35,987 nt of DNA from Ichthyophthirius multifiliis (Eukaryota; Ciliophora; Oligohymenophorea; Hymenostomatida), in the NCBI RefSeq assembly GCF_000220395.1, contig NW_004086246.1, positions 1 through 35,987 of the forward strand, given 5' to 3'. The notes under the pieces are model-generated. The model was not told where the DNA came from. It made no database searches and saw nothing but the letters and a program-made list of their open reading frames with translations. Below, one piece after another: positions 11,001 through 23,089 of this stretch (within the stretch, counting starts at the first letter, position 1; each line of letters starts with the position of its first letter). The position numbers were made by a program, and so were the translations under genes.

Positions 11001-13067
11001 TCATTATAATCTTTAATTATTTTACTCTAAAATTAATTACTATTAATTATTAACTTATTAGCTTAAACTTTACACACTATATCCATTATTTTAATTCATA
11101 TTATTAATATCATTAGAATGAAAATATTTTTTATATTTTATAGGGTTAATAGCTAAATCTAAATGAGTAGGCGAAACCTCTTAATTAATAACTAGTTATT
11201 AATCTTATTATTAAAATTGTTCATCTTCGGCATTAGATTATTTAGATTTGAATTCTTTATTTTCTTTATCTTATGATATTGTTTTAAAAGTAATCATTTA
11301 ATCTTATTCAAATTTTCTGAAAATATTAGAATCTAGCATTTCCATTAATTTAATATCAATATGGCTTTTTTTTTTTTTATTTTTATAAATTTCATTAAAA
11401 GCATCTTAAGCTTCATTCACTTTAGTTACTATACTTCTTTTATCCTCAAATAAAATTCCTATTTATTGATCAAAATCTAACTTTTGAATTGTTTATTAAT
11501 TAATAATTGGTTTTGGTATATATTCAAATAGTTTTTTTTAATTTTTATCTAAAAGCAAATATTTAAGCTTTTCAATTTCAATCAATTTATTTACAATATA
11601 AAATATGTCAATAAAATTATATAATTTCGACATACTATAGTCCATAATTTTTTATTTTTTAGTTTTACAACATTTAAAATACTTAAAATAATTTAATATT
11701 TAATCGAAAAATTTAATTTATATTTCTTTAAAATTCGTCTTAAATAATTAATTTATTTCTTATTAATATTTCATTTATTTTCCCTCATTTTCTCCATTTT
11801 TTTTTCTTAAAAAAGAAAACCAAACTGATTATTTAGATTAAAATGATTTAAAATCAGATTTTTTATTAATATTTATTTCTGATTTATATTTTTTCCGTAC
11901 TGAGTTTTGATTTAAAATAATACTATTTTTTGAATTTTGAAAAAACCTTTTCTATTTTCTATTAGTTTATTATGTATTATTATCTTATTTTTCTTCTTAA
12001 GACCCAAAACTAAAAATCCCATTTAAAATATTCCTTTATAAATCCAATATAGAATAAGGTCTACAAATAAAGCCTCCAACATATATAAGTACATTATAAA
12101 TACCTCCTAAAACAGATAAAAAATAATCTATTTTTTAATAACTTCTATAATAATAGTTTTCTTTATTTTTTTCAAAAGAAATATACAATTCATACATTAA
12201 ATTTTCAGTTTTAGGAACTACTTATTCTCTATCAAAACTAAATTAAAGAATTCTTTATTTATATATATCATTTTAAATAAATCCGAAATCAGAGTCCAAA
12301 TAAGTATTCCTAAAAGAAAGATTTAAGCTTTTTAAAAATTCAGGTCCAGAGACCCAAAAAGATTATTTACCAACTGCTTAAAAAGGCTCATATTTATTAG
12401 TCAATTAAACTACATAATCTGTATAATAAGCTGCAAGTCTTGAGTTTTATAATTTTTAATTAATATCATTTTAATTAGCCTTGCTATTTGTTTTTACTAA
12501 TATTTATATTCCTTAATATTTTTAAGCACTAAACTCTCCCTCTATAGCTAAATTTTTTTCTGACAAATCAAAACAATATAAATCAGTGTATTTTAATTAT
12601 AAGAAATATTATTAAGAACCTTTAGCTTAAAAATGTTCTTTTGTACACCTTACTAGTTTTATTTAATCACTAAGAAATTACGTTTCATAAACTCCTGACT
12701 CATTATTATATTTCTTTTAAATGTGTTTTTTATAAGCCTCAATAGTATATATACTTTCATCAAAAAAATGTTTAGATTAGAAATTTTGTATTCCAATTGC
12801 AAAATTAAATACTTAAGGATTTAATTCATATATTTCAGGAACTTGAACAAAATTAGTTTATGTTATCACTCTTGGATTATCTGAATAATATATTTATTTA
12901 GATATTAAATATATTTCAAATACTAGAAATGTGTATATAAATATAGTTACTAATCCTCCTAATTTAGTTCTATGTTTTGGACTTTTATTAAATAGTAGTT
13001 ATACTTAAGCGCCAAATATATCTATTTTTTACAAAAAACTATTGTTTTTATCAATATGTTAGTTCAT
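11001..13067 (-). CDS. ciliate family membrane protein with two membrane segments
   Basis: One uninterrupted ciliate-code frame of 688 residues from ATG at 13067 to TGA at 11003-11001, with no introns. A short N-terminus (DIFGAQVQLLFNKSPKHRTKLGG) leads into membrane segment 1 at about residues 36-56. A long extracytosolic-type domain of about 250 residues follows. Membrane segment 2 is at about 311-335 (DYFLSVLGGIYNVLIYVGGF). The long C-terminal part is rich in Lys, Asn, Gln and Ser with several Phe-rich helices. The layout, with a phenylalanine/Gly motif just before the first segment and a single large loop, is the one I associate with a large putative membrane protein family in Tetrahymena and relatives. 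Its function is unknown to me. A decayed copy lies just downstream at 8784-9830, so the locus has duplicated. Confidence 0.86.
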
Positions 13068-15494
13068 TTTATATATAAGCAGATTTAAAAATAAAAATAA
13101 TTTATTTATTATAGTATTTTTTTTCTTTTTTTTTTTTCTTTGTAAAATATATTTTTAAATAATGTTTATTTTTAAAGAAGAAAATAAATTAAAATATTGA
13201 GTAATATGATATGCTATAAATATTAATATAAAAATATTTCAAATTTTTTATTTATAATAATATAAATTTAATCCTTTAAATTATTATTTTAAATAAATAA
13301 TTTTATTGAATTTTTATTTAAAATAAAAATAAATAAAAAATATTATTTATTTAAACAAAAAAAAAATGATATATTATAATATTTTGAATATAAAAAAATG
13401 TAAATAAATTTATTCAAAAAAATTATATTTTATTTTAGGTTTAACATATATATTTAAAATACTTTAAATTATATAAGTGTTTTTATTTAAAAATAAATAT
13501 TTAATAGTAATTTTTATTAAAGTATAAAATATATATTATAAATAAATAGTGCGATTTACTATAAAATTTTTATTAAAATAAATAAATTTATTTACCTTTA
13601 AAAATAGAAATTTTTTTTTTAAAAAAAATATTTATTATATAAAAAAATTAAAAATATAAGCTTATAGTTTTAATTTTTTATTTTCTTTAAAAAAAGAAGA
13701 CTTAAAATGCCTTATATAAATTTAACTTTTAATTAAATATATCTTAAGAAATTGTAATATTTTTTTTTTAATTTAATAAATATAAAAAGCATTAATTTTT
13801 TTTATATATAATTAACTTTTATTTTTTATATCTTTTATAAACCTAAAAACATAAAAATATCTAAAAAACCTTTTATTTATATATTAATTTAATTAATATA
13901 ATAAATAATTATATATAAGCCGTTTTAATAGAAAAATCTAACTATAATTCATAAAAATGTGTATAATGACAAATATTGTAACTAAATAATCTTTAAAAAT
14001 ACTAAAGAAACAAAGATTCAGACTAGTAAAATGAGCATAAAAAACAATCGTTTCTAAAGAAAAAAAAAAAAGTAAAGTTTTAAATATATAATTATATTTA
14101 TAATATTATCTAATGCTTAATATCATGAATTTTAATGAATAGAAATTATATAATACTATTATTTATTTAAATATAAATATTTTTTTACAACAAGTATTTA
14201 GATTTGAATACTTTTTTAAAAATATAATTTATTTTTATAAATAGAAAACTATAAAAATTATAAAAAAAATTTATAATATCTTTATAAAAAATTATTTTAT
14301 AAAAAATATATTTTTTTTTATTTAGTTTAATGCTTCTAATTAAAATCTGAACTTGACTATATTTAAGGTAAAATTTGATTTAAATTTTACTAGCACGCCT
14401 TTTATTCAATATTTAAAGGGAGTTGATATTAGGTATTTTTATTTAAATAAAATTAATTAATTTTAACTATATTAAAATATTCTCTTATCTTAGTTCAATA
14501 AATTTATTTATAATAGAAATTATAGAGAACAATAATTATATTTATAAATTAAATTAAAAAAATTAAATTTAAAAAAAAAAAAAAATTACTAAAAATTAAA
14601 TAAAAGAAGAAGAAATCTTTATATTTTTAAAGCTAAATTTATTAATAATTATAAAAAAAAATTTTTTTTTTAGAAACTAAAGTCTATTAAGGATAAAAAA
14701 AATAAAATATTACTTATTCTTATGTTTTTTTATTAAAAAAAAACACTTAATCGATAAATTACTTATATTAAAATTATTAAATTATTAATATATATGTTTT
14801 CACAGCATTATATATTCGAAAATATATTTTTTAGAGTTTTTTAAATTAATTAATATCTAATATTTTTATGTTAATATTCATTTTATGAATTTAATAAATA
14901 ATATATAAAAAAAAACTTAAAATTATTTAAAATTAATTAAGGTTTACAAAATTAAGTATTGTTTTAAAATTTATTTAATTTTTTACGAAAACTGAGATTT
15001 TTAATTGAATGCTTTTAAATAATAAATTGCAAAAGAAACATCTTTGAATTTCGTTGTTTTTATTTATGTAATATTCTATAATAAAAATACTTTAAAATAA
15101 TTACATTTTTTAAATTTATAAATAAAAAAATTGTTATTTTACATATAAAACTATTAATTATGTATATTAAAAAAAGTAATTAAATTTACATAACATAATA
15201 TATACTTAATTTAAAATAAAAACTTAATAATTAAAAATCAAAGTATAATATAAATTTTTATATATATTAGCTATATAAATTAATATTATGAATATAATAT
15301 TAATATATTACTTATTTACTTCTTAATTAAAAAATAAATGAATAAATTTTTTATTTTAAAATGAAATTGTTTTTCAAAATACTTTTTAAATATTAATATT
15401 TATTATAAAATTAAGAAGTTTTATATTTTTAAAAAAAAAAAAAATTGAAAATATATAATCAAAACAAAAACAAAAATAATAATAATAATAAAAA
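13068..15494. other. long AT-rich intergenic DNA, no gene seen
   Basis: About 2.4 kb between two divergently transcribed genes (minus at 13067, plus at 15495). It contains many A and T runs and a few less AT-biased patches (near 13950-14060 and 14330-14430). I could not find a frame with conserved or protein-like content. It must hold both promoters, but no element can be named. Confidence 0.45.
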
Positions 15495-18400
15495 ATGTCA
15501 GAACATATTCGCCCTTCAACATCTTTTTAAAATAAACGTCATTATATTTAAGGTTAATAAGCTGAAAATTCTGAATCAGATATAAATAAAAAATCACTAT
15601 TGTATTCATAACTTAATGATATCAATAATAATAATAATGAAATGCATTCTGTTTTTAGTAATACTACTTAAAATTTTAAGTAACTTATAATTAAACAAAA
15701 TAAAAATATTTATAACAAAAAAATATAAGAAAAGTAAGTATGAATTATAATAAAAATACTTAGTAAGAACTCGGATTTGCATGCAATTCTTAATCATAAT
15801 TATAAAAAAGCGAAAAAATGCCTAGTATCTAATTAAAGTAAATTTATATATAAAAAATACATTATTTTATCTAAAAAAAACAAAAGAAAATAAATGATTG
15901 AATTTTAAGCAAAAGATTATTCGAAAACTATTCCCAAATAAATTGTTTTTGATAAAGAAAGATTATATGAAGATTTAATTATAACAAAAAATATGGTTAA
16001 TAGATTAAAAAATGAAAATTATAAACTAAAAGCTACTAATTGGGGATTATAGGTTTTTATTTAGTTTTTTTGATTTTTTTATATATATTTAAATTATATT
16101 AAAATATATATTATTAATTTTAATAAATATATATAGGAAGAAATTAAGAAAGTAAGAAAATAATAATAATATATATAAGATAATACTCTTTAAAAATAAA
16201 ATAAAAATACATCATAAATATAAGCCTAAACAGAAGTAAAATATATATTAATTTAATAAAAAAAATATAAAAAGAGTTGTATAATCCCGAATTTAAAAAA
16301 ATAAGTACAAGAATTAAATGTTGAATTAAATACAAAAGAAAAATAAATGAATTAATTCAAAAGAAATGTTAAGTTAACCAAAATATCAGAATTGGAAGTA
16401 AATAAAAATAAATATTTTATTTAATATATAGATTATAAATAAAAAAAAAATAGGTTGAACTAAAATCTTATATGGATGAAACTATAAGATTAAAAAGAAT
16501 GCTTTAATAATCTTTAAATCTTAAAAAAGAAGAGTATAAAAAGCATATATATTAGTTATTTTATATTATATTGAATTTTTTTTTTTTTTTAACAAAAAAA
16601 TAGAAATGAAAATAATATATCGATTGAAGAGAAATACTTAAGTTAATTAAATTAGTTTGTAAATGTGAAAAGTTAGAATAAATAAATATAAGAATTAAAT
16701 AATTAAATTTAAGATTAATTAGAAACAAAAGATGTAATCTAGAAAAATATAAAATACAAAAACTACATTTTAAATTAAAATAATTATTATTTATATAGAA
16801 ATAATTAAAAGAAATGGAAAGATAACTTTAAAGATTAGTAAAGGAAAAAACAACATATAAAAAATTATTAAATGATAAAGTAATAAAAAAATAAAACTAT
16901 AATATTTGAATTAAAAATAAATTATATTTATATATAAAGGATAAAGAATTAGATTAATACAAAGACATATAATAACATAATTAAAAAAAATATATAAATT
17001 TAAGCGAAAATCAATTAAAAATAGAATTTGAGAAAAAAATTACAGAATGTAATAATTAAAAAACAATAGTTCAGTTAAAAGAAAAAAAGATTAATGAACT
17101 AGAATAAAAAATAAAAGAAAATTTTTAAGAATTTCAAGAAAAAATAAATTTATAAATTAAAGAAAAAGATTTCTATAAAATTAAATATGAAAAATTATAA
17201 TATTTATATGACGATTTAAAAGAAAAATACGATCAATATTATTAAAATAGTAAGAAGTTGAATTAAAAAAAAAATCATGAAAAAGGAAACAATGTATATA
17301 CAAATTCACATATAAATAAATATAAATATATATATATAAATATATATATATACATATATATTTATTTGTATATAAATTTATAGATTTATAGATTTATAAA
17401 TTTATAGATTTATACATTTATATATTTATTTTTATATAAATACATATATTTTTATTTTATATATATATTTACTTTCTTATATTATTATAAAAAGAGTATT
17501 ATAGCTAATGATACTTCTGAAATACCATTTAATAGACATGATTAATAAATTATTAATATGATAGGTTCACCTAGATAAGGATTATTATTTTAACATAAAA
17601 AATCAAATATTGTATTAACAGAATTTTAATAAATAAGTAAGGAGTTAAAATATAAACTAAGATATAAAAAAATAAGCTATAATTAATTAGAAAATGTAAT
17701 ATTTAATTTCTTATATAAAAATAAAATATAAAAAGTATTTATATAACAAAGAAAAATAATAAATATAAACAGCTACTTATGATGAAATGAAATAAATATT
17801 AATGAAGTAATAAAGATTAAATTAAAATTATAATATTTATATAATTATAAATTTTTATATACATATAAATTAATATATAAATATATTTTTATATATTTTA
17901 AAGTATATATTTGTATTTAAATATACATATATATATCTGTCTATATTTATATATATATTTTTTTTTAATAATAAAAGTGAACCTTTTTGTATAACAAATG
18001 ACGAAGATTTAAAACGAATATGTCTTTATTTAATTGATGATGGTATTAATTGTAAAGAAGATAATTTTTTTAGGAGCCCTAATAATTATCATAACAAAAT
18101 TTCCACAATAAAGAATTTATTAAGAAGAATAATTGGATAATATGAAATATATTCTTTTTAATAAAATCCATTATTACATAGTGAAATTGTTTAAGTTTTT
18201 TTTTTTTATTTATAATATATATTTATTTACATAAATTAATATTTTTTAAAGTATTTTAAAGATAATTAAGATATAATTATTTAAAATTTAGAAATTTATA
18301 ATTTAAAAAATATTCCTAAATATAATTTTGAATAAATTATAAATAATCTTGATAATCATTTAGATTCTAATTAAATTGAATATATTTATTAAGTTTCATA

Positions 18401-19925
18401 TTAAATTAATCAAAATGTTAACTTTTTAAATTTAGAATACGTTCTTTAAGAATTTAGTAATGGACTTAGGAAAAATGTGGATGAAAGTAGTGAAAATAAA
18501 GTCAATTAAAATTAAGTTATGTAGGTTATACATGAAGAAACAGACTATGAAAGTCCTTATAAAGAAAATTCTATAAAAAAAGAAAGTAATAACGAAAAAA
18601 ATGAAAGTGTTAAAAAATGTAATATATAATAATAAGAAATGAAAGAAAAATAATAATAAATAGATAAAGAAAATAATCAATAAAAACTAGAAGTCTCTAA
18701 TTAAGAAAAAAAAGATGAAATAATTAAATTAAAAATAGATGATAATTAATAGAAAAAAATTGAAATTCAATAAGTAAAAACGCAAATTTAAAAGGAAAAT
18801 TTTAATAATAATTTAAATTAAAGTTTTAATAGTAAATAAAATTAAAATTAAAATGAAAAAAATGAAGTAAAAGAAGAAAAAAAATCTAATGATTAATTAT
18901 AATAAAACCATCAAAAAGTTAAAGAAAATATCCAATAACAAATTAATATTTAATAAGCAAAATAAGAACAACAATAATATCAAAATATATAAGAAAAACA
19001 TAAAAATGTAGAAGAAAATAAAAATGAAAAACAAGAAAAAAAAAATTAATAATAAATAGAACTAAAAAATCTAAAGGTTCAATATAAAATATAAGATTAA
19101 AATGAAAAAAAAGAAAGTTAAGAAAAAAAAGAAGTCTAAGAAAAAAAAGAAGTTTAAGAAAAAAAAGAAATCTAAGAAAAAAAAGAAATCTAAGAAAAAA
19201 AAGAAGTTTAAGAAAAAAAAGAAAGTTAAGAAAAAAAAGAAGTTTAAGAAAAAAATGAAATTCAGGCCAAAAATGAAATTCAGGCCAAAAAAGAAATTTA
19301 GGAAAAAAAAGAAATTCAGGCCAAAAAAGAAATCTAAGAAAAAAAAGAAATCTAAGAAAAAAAAGAAATCTAAGAAAAAAAAGAAGTTTAAGAAAAAAAA
19401 GAAGTTTAAGAAATAAAAAAATCAGAAGATTTTAATCAATTTAGATAAGAAAAAAAAGAATCTTTTATTTAAAATCGACATGAGTTAATAGAAATATTAA
19501 ATGAAATAGATTCTAAATAATAATAAGAAACTAATCAAAAAGAAATCAGAGAAGACTAATAAAAAAAATAATAAGAAAATTCATAATAAATTTAACCAAT
19601 AAATAATATAAAATAAGAAGAAAACTTACTATATAATTAATAACAAGAAAAAGATAAATCAAACAAAACTGAGAATCTTTAATAAGATTAAAAAAACAAA
19701 AAAGATGAAGATTTAAATAAAAGTCATAATTAAAATTTAAATAAAAATTAAAAAGTTGATGAAGAAGTTGATTTAAATAAAAGTTATGATGAAGAAGAAG
19801 ATAAATATTTGAATAACAAAAATTGTTATGAAGATGATTTATTTGAAGATGAGTAATTAAAGGATAATAATAATGAAATTTTAAATTAATAAGAAATGAA
19901 AGAATATGATGAAATATCTCTTTGA
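15495..19925 (+). CDS. large coiled-coil protein with hexapeptide repeat, 11 exons
   Basis: I reconstruct exons 15495-15733, 15764-16052, 16137-16397, 16454-16533, 16604-16733, 16799-16879, 16940-17293, 17495-17695, 17736-17806, 17978-18194 and 18252-19925. All junctions are GT...AG, the phases agree, and the total is 3597 bases (1198 residues and TGA). Intron 1 is the least certain: later acceptors in the same phase exist, and 30 bases is very short. Residues from about 200 to 560 are heptad-like and rich in Glu, Lys, Leu and Gln (coiled coil). A more ordered part includes CITNDEDLKRICLYLIDDG and TIKNLLRRIIGQYEIYS (around 600-640). The tail is very acidic, Gln/Glu/Lys-rich, with 17 hexapeptides at residues 926-1027 and an acidic C-terminus. 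The family is not recognised. A cytoskeletal or basal-body scaffold would fit, but that is a guess. A lysine-rich reading at 19102-19416 in another frame is a shadow. Confidence 0.85.
17294..17494 (+). other. long intron with AT repeats
   Basis: This is the longest intron of the coiled-coil gene (201 bases against 30-84 for most others). It contains TA-rich repeats, including several copies of a tttatagatt-like decamer near 17375-17420. It starts gtatat and ends aaaag. The flanking exons join in phase 0. Confidence 0.75.
19104..19409 (+). repeat. 18-base minisatellite encoding EKKE[V/I/S]Q
   Basis: Seventeen consecutive 18-base units within the last exon of the coiled-coil gene. The consensus is gaaaaaaaagaagtctaa, read Glu-Lys-Lys-Glu-Val/Ile/Ser-Gln. 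The last codon is usually TAA and sometimes CAG or TAG, all glutamine here. Units 10, 11 and 13 begin with GCC (Ala), and units 9, 10, 11 and 12 carry ATT. A divergent eighteenth unit follows. Units differ mostly at the fifth codon, while the frame is strictly kept. Confidence 0.95.
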
Positions 19926-20287
19926 AAATATATTTAAATATAAAATAACTTTAACTTAATAAATTTTATAGTTTTTTTTAAAACAAAAACAAATGATTTA
20001 TACATAAAAATCATTTTTAAAATATATATAAATATAAGCGATTATTAAATTTTTTATTTTTAATTCTTTTTATATAATAAATATATATATAAAAATTAAT
20101 TATTTTTTAAAAATAAATATTTTAAAATAAGAATATATAATTTTTGATATTTCATGTTTCTTTTTATATTAATTTTTATTAGTATTTTATCAGTAATATC
20201 ACATATCTAATATAATATATTAGTAAATTATTTCAAAAATAACAATTAATTCTTATATTCTAAAAAAAAAAAATATAATAAAAATAA
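19926..20287. other. short intergenic DNA, promoter of the FKBP-TPR gene
   Basis: AT-rich spacer between two plus-strand genes, with no coding sequence. The A-rich leader just before the ATG at 20288 (aaaataaatg) is typical of the gene starts in this window. Confidence 0.5.
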
Positions 20288-21322
20288 ATGTCTTAAAATG
20301 ACCTTAATCTTACCGAAGAATTTGCTGTTAAGACAAAAGACTAAATAAAATTCCATTTACCAAACCCAACAGAATTAATGGAATGTACTTAAATAAGTGA
20401 AAACGTGATTAAAATTGAACAAAAACCAATCGATAATATACCTTCTTGCAATATACTAATTCTAAACATGAATTTCCTAAAAGAATACAAAGTAAACGAA
20501 TTATGTGATTAACTAAAAAAATACTTCAAAGAATCATAAAATGATATTACGAAAAAACACATAAATAAAGCCTGGTGTAAGAATGTAAAAATAAGATTTG
20601 AAGAAAGAGCTGAAGATGGAGAGCTTTTAAATAAACATAGAGTATCTAAGGAACTACTAAAAATAAAGCTCTAAGGAAAATAATTAAATGAAAAATGGCT
20701 AAAAATTCTCTATTCAATGAAAGAAAAAGAAATTTGCTGGTTTTGGGTTGGAAGAAGATACCATGCATACGATTTATAAGACTTTATTTGGATAAAAGTA
20801 GAAGTTTTAGAATGCATTTTATTAAAAAGTAATGAAAATACATTTATTTAAGTTTAGTAGGTATGTGAAGATATAAATACTTAAGGTAAGGAGTTATATG
20901 GATAAAAGTAATTCTAATAAGCTGAGACTTATTTTAAAAATGCTTTTTAAAGGATGGTTTGCTTAAAAAAAAGTGAACAAGGAATAATACAAGAAGAACT
21001 TTTACAGAAATATGCCGGGAATCTGGCTTTGTGTTTATTTCATCAAAAAAAATTCGAAGATTGTAAAAGTTTCCTGTCTTAAAAAAGAATCCTTTAAAAT
21101 ATTTAATTAAAAAATTTGGTGAGATTAATTGAGTCTTTTCTTTAATTAAATGATTTTGAAAATGCTAAAAAAATTATTTTGGATTATTAAAATAAAATAA
21201 AATAGTTAGATTATTAATCTTTATTGGATAAATGCTTTATTTTGGAAAAAAAAGAATAGGAATTCTAAAAAAAATCTTTTTATTAAAAAATATTCTCTTA
21301 AAAAAATAATAATGGATATTGA
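20288..21322 (+). CDS. degenerate FKBP-like domain plus TPR protein
   Basis: One uninterrupted ciliate-code frame of 344 residues, from ATG at 20288 to TGA at 21320-21322. Residues about 95-182 follow the FKBP fold pattern. They run VKIRFEERAEDGELL, then KIKLQGKQLNEKWLKILYSMKEKEICWFWV, then WIKVEVLEC; compare V-V-Y-G-LEDG, GWE-L-SMK-GEK and the closing VELL strand of FK506-binding proteins. Many aromatic active-site positions of active peptidyl-prolyl isomerases are not preserved, so it is probably not an efficient enzyme. Residues about 192-310 look like tetratricopeptide helices (GKELYGQKQFQQAETYFKNAF, then NLALCLFHQKKFEDCKSFL, then DFENAKKIILDY). Such FKBP-TPR proteins are usually Hsp90 or Hsp70 co-chaperones in the cytosol. 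The N-terminal 90 residues are not recognised. The transporter gene starts 188 bases downstream on the same strand. Confidence 0.6.
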
Positions 21323-21510
21323 ACTAATTTTATTATTATAATATTTATATTTTTAGATTATATTAATAACTTAATATTATTATATTATATTAATTATTTA
21401 CTTTTTATATTTATATATATATTTATTTTAGTTTATTTTATGTTTTAATTAAACAAAAAAATCAAATTAATATAAATTAAGAGTATAAAATAAATAAATA
21501 ACAAAAAAAA

Positions 21511-22979
21511 ATGAAAGTTACTCTATCAATAGAAGAAGCATTATAAAAAGTAGGAAACAGTGGTAGATACCAAAAAATATTTATGATAATATTTTTCATG
21601 CAATGGTTTATCTCAATATTTATATTCCTTGGTCCTACTTTTTATTTTCCTGATCCAGAATTTATATGTTCAAACAATCAAATCTGTACCGAAAATACAG
21701 GAGGTTGCATTGATTAAATAATAAAATATTCTGAATATAAAACAATAACATTGGATTTTAAATTATACTGTGATAACAGTCATTTACGAAACATGGCCTA
21801 ATCAGCCATTTTTTGGGGTCCTATAATTGGAAATATTCTTTTTTCCTTCATTGCAGACTGGAAAGGCCGTAAATTTGCACTTTTAATAGCCTGGTTGATA
21901 TCTTCAATAGGCATATTAGGCATATCATTTTCTTATAACATTTTTTAATTGATAATAATGTTTTTTTTAGCCGGATTTGGTTTAGTTCCTTGTAATAATT
22001 TAAACTTAGTAATCGTAAATGAATAAAGTGGGAAGTCTTTTAGGGAAAAAGCTTCCACTTTTTTACTTATGAGTTGGGCTATTTTTGAGCTTTGTCTAGT
22101 CGGAGTTTGCTTTTCAATAAAAAACTGGCGTAATATATTTTATTTTGTTCTTTCTATACCTTCTGTATTAATTTTTTTCTTCAATTTTTACCTCGTAGAA
22201 AGTCCTAGATTTCTTCTTACAAAAAAAAATAAAAAGTCTTCAAAGCATTAAACCTTATAGCTGAAAAAAATAACCAAAAACCAATCTAAGATGATATATA
22301 TAACCTAAAAGACCACGAATATATTGAAAAAAGCAGAATTTATACTTATTTAGACCTTTTTAAATACAAAAGTTTACGAAATTAGACTTTTGCGTCATGT
22401 ATAGTTATGTTTAGTGCCTAAATAGTCTATTATTCGACCTAATTTTCTATTTAAAACTTAGGAAATAATATATATATAAACTCTTTAATAATTGGAAGTG
22501 GGGAGTTATTTTCTTATTTAATGTGTAATCTTTTTGTTTCTAAATTAAGAAGGAAATTATATACTTTTATTTTTTTTCTAATTATAATTTGTTTGTCAAT
22601 TCTCCTTTACTTCTTTGATAAAAAAAGTCCCTTTGCTATTATTTTTGCATTATTAATAAGAATATTTAACTGCCTTATTATGGGGATCTCAGCTGTTTTT
22701 ATAGAAGAACTTTATCCTACAACAGTAAGATCACTAGGAGTTGGTTTATAAATGTCTATAGGAGTCGCAGGGTCTTCATTGGCACCTTATATAGTAAATT
22801 TAGCTGAAAAGTGGGGATTTTAAGCTTTATTTTTTACAGGAGTTATAAATATACCAACTATATTTATAATAGCGCTTTTTAGAGAAACAAAAGGAGAAAA
22901 ACTACATAATGATATATTAGAGTTAATTGAAGAAAGCAAAGAAGAAAATTAAACTTAATATAATTTAAAGAGCAATTGA
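21511..22979 (+). CDS. SLC22-like major facilitator transporter, one-base frame break
   Basis: From ATG at 21511 the frame gives a membrane segment, a Cys-containing extracellular loop (FICSNNQICTENTGGCID) and further segments. It then shows the major-facilitator loop motif with DWKGRK at residues 116-121, and ESPRFLL at about 230-236. This order is the hallmark of the SLC22 organic cation/anion transporter group. After 22220, in an A9-T-A5 stretch, the frame must step back by one base. Downstream it continues VFKALNLIAEKN, more membrane segments, EELYPTTVRSLGVGL (also typical of SLC22) and a charged tail to TGA at 22977-22979. With one base added the protein has 489 residues, close to the usual family length. 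The two halves are therefore one gene, with either an assembly error or a disabling deletion. Substrate cannot be read from the sequence. The 3' end faces that of DNAAF1, 110 bases away. Confidence 0.87.
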
Positions 22980-23089
22980 AATCATATTATAATAATTAAT
23001 TTATATTACTTTTATAATGTATATATATATAAATATATAAATATATATAAAAATATATATATGTATATGTATATATATATATATTTCTT

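Noticed and set aside
15421-16335. Three minus-strand hydrophobic frames
   Set aside because: They are antisense to exons 1-3 of the coiled-coil gene; Lys/Asn/Gln-rich coding reads as Phe/Ile/Leu on the other strand.
19104-19409. CRISPR-like or regulatory repeat array
   Set aside because: There are no unique spacers; the units are contiguous, in frame and part of a coding exon in a eukaryote.
19102-19416. Lysine-rich standard-code frame that looks like a small basic protein
   Set aside because: It is a shifted reading of the 18-base hexapeptide repeat. The true frame is continuous with the exon from 18252 to TGA at 19923.
22069-22751. Two separate short genes (22069-22251 and 22521-22751)
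   Set aside because: Both are pieces of one SLC22-like transporter, split by TAA/TAG glutamine codons and a one-base frame break.
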